Source: an uncultured Clostridia bacterium (GTDB lineage Bacteria; Bacillota; Clostridia; Oscillospirales; Acutalibacteraceae). Taken from it: a DNA stretch of 9,265 nt. Location of the stretch: the NCBI GenBank assembly GCA_937897215.1, contig CALCBQ010000077.1:1-9265 (forward strand), read 5' to 3'. Positions 6,302-9,265 of the stretch are shown here, in pieces. Within the stretch, counting starts at the first letter, position 1. Each line of letters opens with the position of its first letter. Below the pieces are notes generated by a model, which had not been told where the DNA came from, did not search any database, and saw only the letters and a program-made list of their open reading frames with translations. Position numbers and translations under genes: made by a program.

Positions 6302-6347
6302 AACATTGTTAAAATTTTGTTAATCTTATAAAAGAGGTGTTATAACA

Positions 6348-7628
6348 ATGGCAATGCAGTTAACTGCTGAACAGCAGGCAATGCTCAACGGCGAACAAGG
6401 CGAAGTTATGGCTAAAGTTATGAAAACACTTGTTATGTACGGCGAAACTTTCGGTGCAGAAAGAATGGTACCAGTAACAAGTGAAAAAGGTCATCTTGTT
6501 ACAAGTTTTGGTCTTAAGATGATGACTCCTGTTTTTGATTTAATGGACCAGCTTCTTAATGCAGGTGTAGTATCAAAACAGAAATTCTCAGTTGACCCTA
6601 AACCATTTGACCCTGCAGTTCCATCAGATTTCTTAAAGAACTTTGTTTTCAAAAAGTTTATGTATTCAAAACAAGATTCTTATAACGAACAACTTCGTAA
6701 AATGGGTCTTCTTGATGACAATGCATATACTTGTGCTTGTTATCTTGACGAAGTAGGCAATACACCAAAGAAAGGCGATATTCTTTCTTGGGCAGAGTCA
6801 AGTGCGGTGGCATACGCAAACTCAGTTATTGGTGCTCGTTGCAACCGTAACTCAGGTCTTATTGAAATGATGGGTTCAATCGCAGGTTTCGTTCCTGATT
6901 TTGGTCTTCTTACAGATGAAGGCAGAAAAGCAACCTGGGTTATCGAAGTAAAATGCTCAAAGAAACCTGAAGCACAGATTCTCGGCTCTGCAATCGGTAT
7001 GAAAGTTATGGAAGATGTTCCATTTGTTAAAGGTATGAACGAATGGCTTGGCAACGAACTTAATGACGATGCTAAAACATATCTTAAAGACTTCGGTGCT
7101 GCTTGTGCATCAAACGGTGCAGTTGGTCTTTATCATATTGAAGGACTCACTCCTGAAGCAGTTGAAATGGGAGAATCTCTTATCGCTGAGAATGCACAGG
7201 TTTATGTTATTGATGACGCTGAACTTGAAAGAGTTAAGGCATCATACCCGGTTATGTGGAAAAATCCTGATGCAACACCTAAACTTTGCTTCGTAGGTTG
7301 CCCACATATGACAATGGCTCAGCTTAAAGAGTGGACAAACGATGTTTACGAAGGTCTTAAAAAGAACGGAAGAAGTAAGGTTTCAATTCCTACAGTATTT
7401 ACTGCTCCTCCTGCAGTTTGTGACGAATTCAAAAAGACAGATTTGTATGCAAAACTTCAGTCAACAGGTGTAGTTCTCAGTTACATTTGTCCTCTTATGT
7501 ATATGAACAACCCACTTGCAAAGAAGATGCCTGTAATTACAAACTCAAATAAACTTCGTACATATACAAGTGCGAGATACTATCGAGATGAAGAGATTCT
7601 TGCGATGATTACGAAGGGAGGTAAATAA
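6348..7628 (+). CDS. Aconitase X catalytic (large) subunit, DUF521; candidate cis-3-hydroxy-L-proline dehydratase
   Basis: Iron-sulphur hydro-lyase subunit of the aconitase superfamily, 426 residues. The N terminus LTAEQQAMLNGEQGE matches the family's LTxEExxML-GxxG opening. Further motifs: TCACYL (128-133); the signature WAESSAVAYANSVIGARCNR (148-167), which carries the most conserved AcnX segment; PDFG (183-186); FVGCPH (315-320); APPAVC (353-358); ICP (380-382); and ITNSNK (397-402). Cysteines within these motifs are the likely cluster ligands. Characterised bacterial members dehydrate cis-3-hydroxy-L-proline, and archaeal ones dehydrate phosphomevalonate; no proline-catabolism or mevalonate gene lies nearby, so the substrate is undecided. 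The ribosome binding site is AGAGGTG. The stop codon lies two bases before the small-subunit ATG, whose GGGAGG ribosome binding site (7616-7621) is inside this gene. The last 20 or so codons use ACG, GCG and CGA, almost absent from the rest of the gene. Confidence 0.88.
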   Translation: MAMQLTAEQQAMLNGEQGEVMAKVMKTLVMYGETFGAERMVPVTSEKGHLVTSFGLKMMTPVFDLMDQLLNAGVVSKQKFSVDPKPFDPAVPSDFLKNFVFKKFMYSKQDSYNEQLRKMGLLDDNAYTCACYLDEVGNTPKKGDILSWAESSAVAYANSVIGARCNRNSGLIEMMGSIAGFVPDFGLLTDEGRKATWVIEVKCSKKPEAQILGSAIGMKVMEDVPFVKGMNEWLGNELNDDAKTYLKDFGAACASNGAVGLYHIEGLTPEAVEMGESLIAENAQVYVIDDAELERVKASYPVMWKNPDATPKLCFVGCPHMTMAQLKEWTNDVYEGLKKNGRSKVSIPTVFTAPPAVCDEFKKTDLYAKLQSTGVVLSYICPLMYMNNPLAKKMPVITNSNKLRTYTSARYYRDEEILAMITKGGK

Positions 7629-7630
7629 GT

Positions 7631-8074
7631 ATGAGACAGTTTCAAGGAAGAGTTGTAACTCCAGGGACAGTGACAGCAGAAGCACTTGTTACAAAACAAG
7701 GCTTTAATACATTGGCTTCATTTCAAATGGCACTCCAATTCGGAGATAAAGAAGTAAAATGTGGCGATCAAAACAATGATGAGATTCATGGGAAATCAAT
7801 GCTTGGAAAAGCACTGTGCCTTCCACAGACTATTGGTTCCACAACAGGGGGGCTTGTGCTTTACTGTGCGTGTGCATTAAAGAAAAATCCGTCTTGTCTC
7901 TTGTTTACAAATCATATTGATTCACTTGCGGCAGCAGGAGCAATTTTAGCGGATGTTTGGGTAGACGGAGTGTCTATGCCTGTAGTAGATTCTCTCGGTG
8001 ATGAGTTTTTAAATTATGTAAAAGATGGAATGAAAATCACAATTAAAGAGAATGGAATCGTAGAAGTAGAATAA
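7631..8074 (+). CDS. Aconitase X swivel (small) subunit, DUF126
   Basis: Partner subunit of the upstream DUF521 protein; in AcnX enzymes the swivel domain closes over the active site held by the large subunit. 147 residues, normal for a separate small subunit. It opens with FQGRVVTPGTVTAEALVT, the typical G-R-x-x-x-x-G-x-x-x-x-x-x-L-V-T start of DUF126. It carries GKSMLGKALCLPQTIGSTTGG (54-74), in which the Ser of IGSTTG (S70) matches the conserved active-site Ser region. It continues with a glycine/alanine-rich SLAAAGAILADVWVDG (98-113). It starts two bases after the large-subunit stop, with GGGAGG nine bases before its ATG, so the two are made together. Codon use is more mixed (GCG, GGG, CTG) than in the body of the large-subunit gene. 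A strong terminator follows 21 bases later. Family assignment is firm, substrate is not. Confidence 0.88.
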   Translation: MRQFQGRVVTPGTVTAEALVTKQGFNTLASFQMALQFGDKEVKCGDQNNDEIHGKSMLGKALCLPQTIGSTTGGLVLYCACALKKNPSCLLFTNHIDSLAAAGAILADVWVDGVSMPVVDSLGDEFLNYVKDGMKITIKENGIVEVE

Positions 8075-8095
8075 GAAAATACAGATAGAATAATG

Positions 8096-8130
8096 AGAAC
8101 GTGCAGATTTAATAGATGCACGTTCTTTTT
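8096..8130 (+). terminator. Intrinsic terminator of the aconitase X operon
   Basis: AGAACGTGCA (8096-8105) and TGCACGTTCT (8117-8126) form a perfect 10-bp stem with an 11-base loop and end in a five-T run (8126-8130). It separates the AcnX genes from the hrcA control region. Confidence 0.9.
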
Positions 8131-8171
8131 ATGAATAAAAAAGGTGAAATCTAAAAAATATATAAACATAG

Positions 8172-8200
8172 TTGACAAATGAAAAATGGAATGCTATCTT
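8172..8200 (+). promoter_or_regulatory. hrcA promoter
   Basis: TTGACA (8172-8177), 17 bases, then TATCTT (8195-8200). The start point is predicted near 8207, placing the CIRCE operator about nine bases into the message, the usual arrangement for heat-shock operons under HrcA control. A short inverted repeat (ATCTTA/TAAGAT, 8197-8214) bridges promoter and operator. Confidence 0.8.
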
Positions 8201-8215
8201 AATAATCGTAAGATG

Positions 8216-8242
8216 TTAGCACTCGAAAAAGAAGAGTGCTAA
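8216..8242 (+). promoter_or_regulatory. CIRCE operator (HrcA binding site)
   Basis: TTAGCACTC (8216-8224), nine bases, GAGTGCTAA (8234-8242): a perfect match to the CIRCE consensus inverted repeat with its fixed nine-base spacer. It marks this as the autoregulated hrcA-led heat-shock operon start, normally hrcA-grpE-dnaK-dnaJ. Confidence 0.97.
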
Positions 8243-8264
8243 TAAGAAACGAAGGAGGTAGAAG

Positions 8265-8846
8265 ATGGCACTAAATCAGGAACTAGATGGTCGTAAAACG
8301 AAGATTTTACAGACAATCATTAAGACGTATTTAGAGACAGGTGAGCCAGTCGGTTCTCGAACAATTTCAAAGTACACTGATCTGAATTTAAGTTCCGCAA
8401 CGATTCGTAATGAGATGGCGGATTTGGAAGATTTGGGTTACATTATTCAGCCTCATACATCAGCAGGGCGAATTCCTTCCGACAAAGGGTATCGTTGGTA
8501 TGTGGATCAGCTGATGGAAGAAAAGGAACAGGAAGTTATCGAGATGCAGGAACAACTCCTTCAAAAAGCTGATAAGATGGATCAGATTTTGAAACAGGCA
8601 GCGAAGGTTCTTGCGACGAGTACAAATTACGCAACGATGGTTTCTGCGCCTACTTACAATCGAAACAAATTAAAATTCATTCAATTATCTCAAGTAGATG
8701 AGAATCAGATCATCGTGGTGATCGTGATGGAAGGCAACATTATTAAGAACAAGATCGTGACTGTGGAAGAACAGCTCAGTAACGAAAATTTATTAAAACT
8801 CAATATGTTGTTGGTGAAGGATTTGATCCTAGTGGACTTCAAATAG
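8265..8846 (+). CDS. hrcA: Heat-shock repressor HrcA, C-terminally truncated by a junction
   Basis: The N-terminal half of HrcA, the repressor that binds CIRCE and is kept active by GroEL. The ribosome binding site AAGGAGGT lies five bases before the ATG. Residues 1-75 are the winged-helix domain, with PVGSRTISK (28-36), SSATIRNEMADLEDLGYI (43-60) and QPHTSAGRIPSDKGYRWYV (62-80). A helical linker follows (about 83-117), then the start of the GAF-like domain (NKLKFIQLSQVDENQIIVVIV, about 134-154, and the VTVEEQLSN segment). Similarity to HrcA stops near residue 178-183. The last 10 or so residues (VKDLILVDFK) are a read into another gene's sequence in the wrong frame. The full protein is about 340-350 residues, so roughly half, including much of the dimerisation/GAF region, is missing. 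The expected grpE and dnaK do not follow. The product is probably non-functional as a normal repressor, unless the join is an assembly error. Confidence 0.88.
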   Translation: MALNQELDGRKTKILQTIIKTYLETGEPVGSRTISKYTDLNLSSATIRNEMADLEDLGYIIQPHTSAGRIPSDKGYRWYVDQLMEEKEQEVIEMQEQLLQKADKMDQILKQAAKVLATSTNYATMVSAPTYNRNKLKFIQLSQVDENQIIVVIVMEGNIIKNKIVTVEEQLSNENLLKLNMLLVKDLILVDFK

Positions 8847-9214
8847 GTTTAGAATTTACTGGTTCACAACATAAAAAGCTTATTGACCCTTCCTTATATA
8901 GTTTTAATGTAACTGGTAGGTCATTAACAGAAGAAGACAAAGTTATAACATTGTCTTATAAGGGTAAAAGTGTTGACATACCTATTGAAATAGGTGAATT
9001 CGAAAGGGAAATAACATTAGTAGGCGCTAGTTATAGTGATGGTGAAACTACAAAAGTATTAAAACAAGGTGAATTGATGCCAAATGATATTATTTTCCAA
9101 GAAAATAAAACTTTCTTGTATTGGGAAGATCAAAATGGCGTTAGATATGGTAAGCATTGTTATGTACCTGGTATAGATAATTGCATATTGACTGCAATTT
9201 ATCAGACAATTTAG
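8795..9214 (+). pseudogene. 5'-truncated surface-protein fragment: Ig-like domain plus InlB-repeat-like module
   Basis: From about 8795 a different reading frame from hrcA encodes a continuous 139-residue segment ending at TAG 9212-9214. It starts KTQYVVGEGFDPSGLQ, the characteristic opening of a bacterial Ig-like (Big_3-like) repeat, and continues through NVTGRSL, KVITLSYKGKSVDIPI to the end of that domain. A second module (about 9004-9211: REITLVGASYSDG, TFLYWEDQNG, DNCILTAIYQTI) resembles the InlB B-repeat/Flg_new pattern of clostridial surface proteins (an aromatic strand, F-x-x-W, a Gly turn, then LxAxY). In this frame there is no ATG, GTG or TTG between the stop at 8780-8782 and a TTG at 8951, which lies inside the Ig domain and lacks a ribosome binding site. 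The real start is therefore missing. No LPxTG anchor or transmembrane tail is present. Domain names are tentative; the truncation is firm. Confidence 0.65.
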
Positions 9215-9223
9215 GAGGTTAGC

Positions 9224-9265
9224 ATGGATTTTAAACAATTCTTAAAAACTAAACCTGCTAGCTTC
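9224..9265 (+). CDS. Start of an unidentified gene (first 14 codons; cut by window end)
   Basis: An ATG at 9224 with an excellent ribosome binding site (TAGGAGGT, 9212-9219, overlapping the previous stop codon) and an open frame to the window end. The visible residues are MDFKQFLKTKPASF, too few to name a family. The nine-base gap from the preceding stop suggests cotranscription with the surface-protein fragment. Confidence 0.6.
   Translation, partial: MDFKQFLKTKPASF

Noticed and set aside
6740..7054. A 104-codon minus-strand open frame inside the DUF521 gene
   Set aside because: It overlaps the most conserved AcnX signature on the other strand and has no motif or ribosome binding site. It is a shadow frame.
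8951..9214. A complete 87-codon gene starting with TTG at 8951
   Set aside because: The same frame is open and protein-like for 50 further codons upstream, the TTG falls inside an Ig-like strand, and no ribosome binding site precedes it. It is a truncated gene, not a complete small one.
1..9265. CRISPR arrays, tRNA or rRNA genes, insertion sequences, toxin-antitoxin or phage-defence genes
   Set aside because: No spaced direct repeats, no tRNA-like cloverleaf sequence, no transposase or integrase motifs and no defence-type domain could be seen on either strand.

Overview
The window reads as an AT-rich chromosomal segment of a strictly anaerobic, spore-forming Clostridia bacterium, most likely a Ruminococcus-like member of the Oscillospiraceae. 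The pointers are a rubredoxin-first (reverse) rubrerythrin with a PerR regulator, a 26-residue SpoVM, and a secreted wall hydrolase ending in a type I dockerin, the cohesin-binding module of cellulosome/amylosome-type complexes. The family assignments come from motifs; the taxonomy is inference.

Region 1 (1-1835, + strand) is a housekeeping and sporulation block: rsgA (ribosome-maturation GTPase), thiN-type thiamine pyrophosphokinase overlapping it by 25 bases, an unassigned 48-residue membrane micro-protein, and a GTG-started spoVM, closed by a strong, probably bidirectional hairpin terminator. This resembles the Bacillus subtilis order rsgA-rpe-thiN-spoVM, with rpe missing and the 48-residue gene inserted.

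Region 2 (1852-2864, - strand) is a peroxide-defence operon: perR followed 25 bases later by reverse rubrerythrin, read from a TTGACA/TATAAT promoter with a 7-1-7 palindromic Per-box at the expected transcription start.

Region 3 (2894-6252, + strand) encodes two exported envelope proteins: a lipoprotein with a glycosyl-hydrolase-like family 10 (YngK/DUF187) domain, and a 685-residue SH3b / glucosaminidase / cadherin-like / Ig-like (Big_2) / dockerin protein with its own promoter and terminator.

Region 4 (6273-8130, + strand) is a two-gene operon for an aconitase X enzyme: a DUF521 catalytic subunit and a DUF126 swivel subunit. Its promoter overlaps a perfect 15-bp palindrome, and it ends in a good terminator.

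Region 5 (8172-9265, + strand) starts with a textbook hrcA control region (promoter plus perfect CIRCE operator), but the hrcA frame loses HrcA similarity after about residue 180. At about 8795-8812 the sequence passes, in a different frame, into the middle of an unrelated Ig-like/InlB-repeat-like surface protein with no start codon. The first 14 codons of another gene follow. This is a sharp join between unrelated sequences, either a real rearrangement or a chimeric assembly. A weaker codon-usage change near the 3' end of the DUF521 gene (about 7580) raises the possibility that 7580-8800 is itself a separate segment.

I found no CRISPR array, tRNA, rRNA, transposase or complete mobile element. 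No wholly new multi-gene system can be demonstrated here. The best leads are the two very short genes at 1565-1802, the dockerin-bearing wall hydrolase, and the broken hrcA junction.
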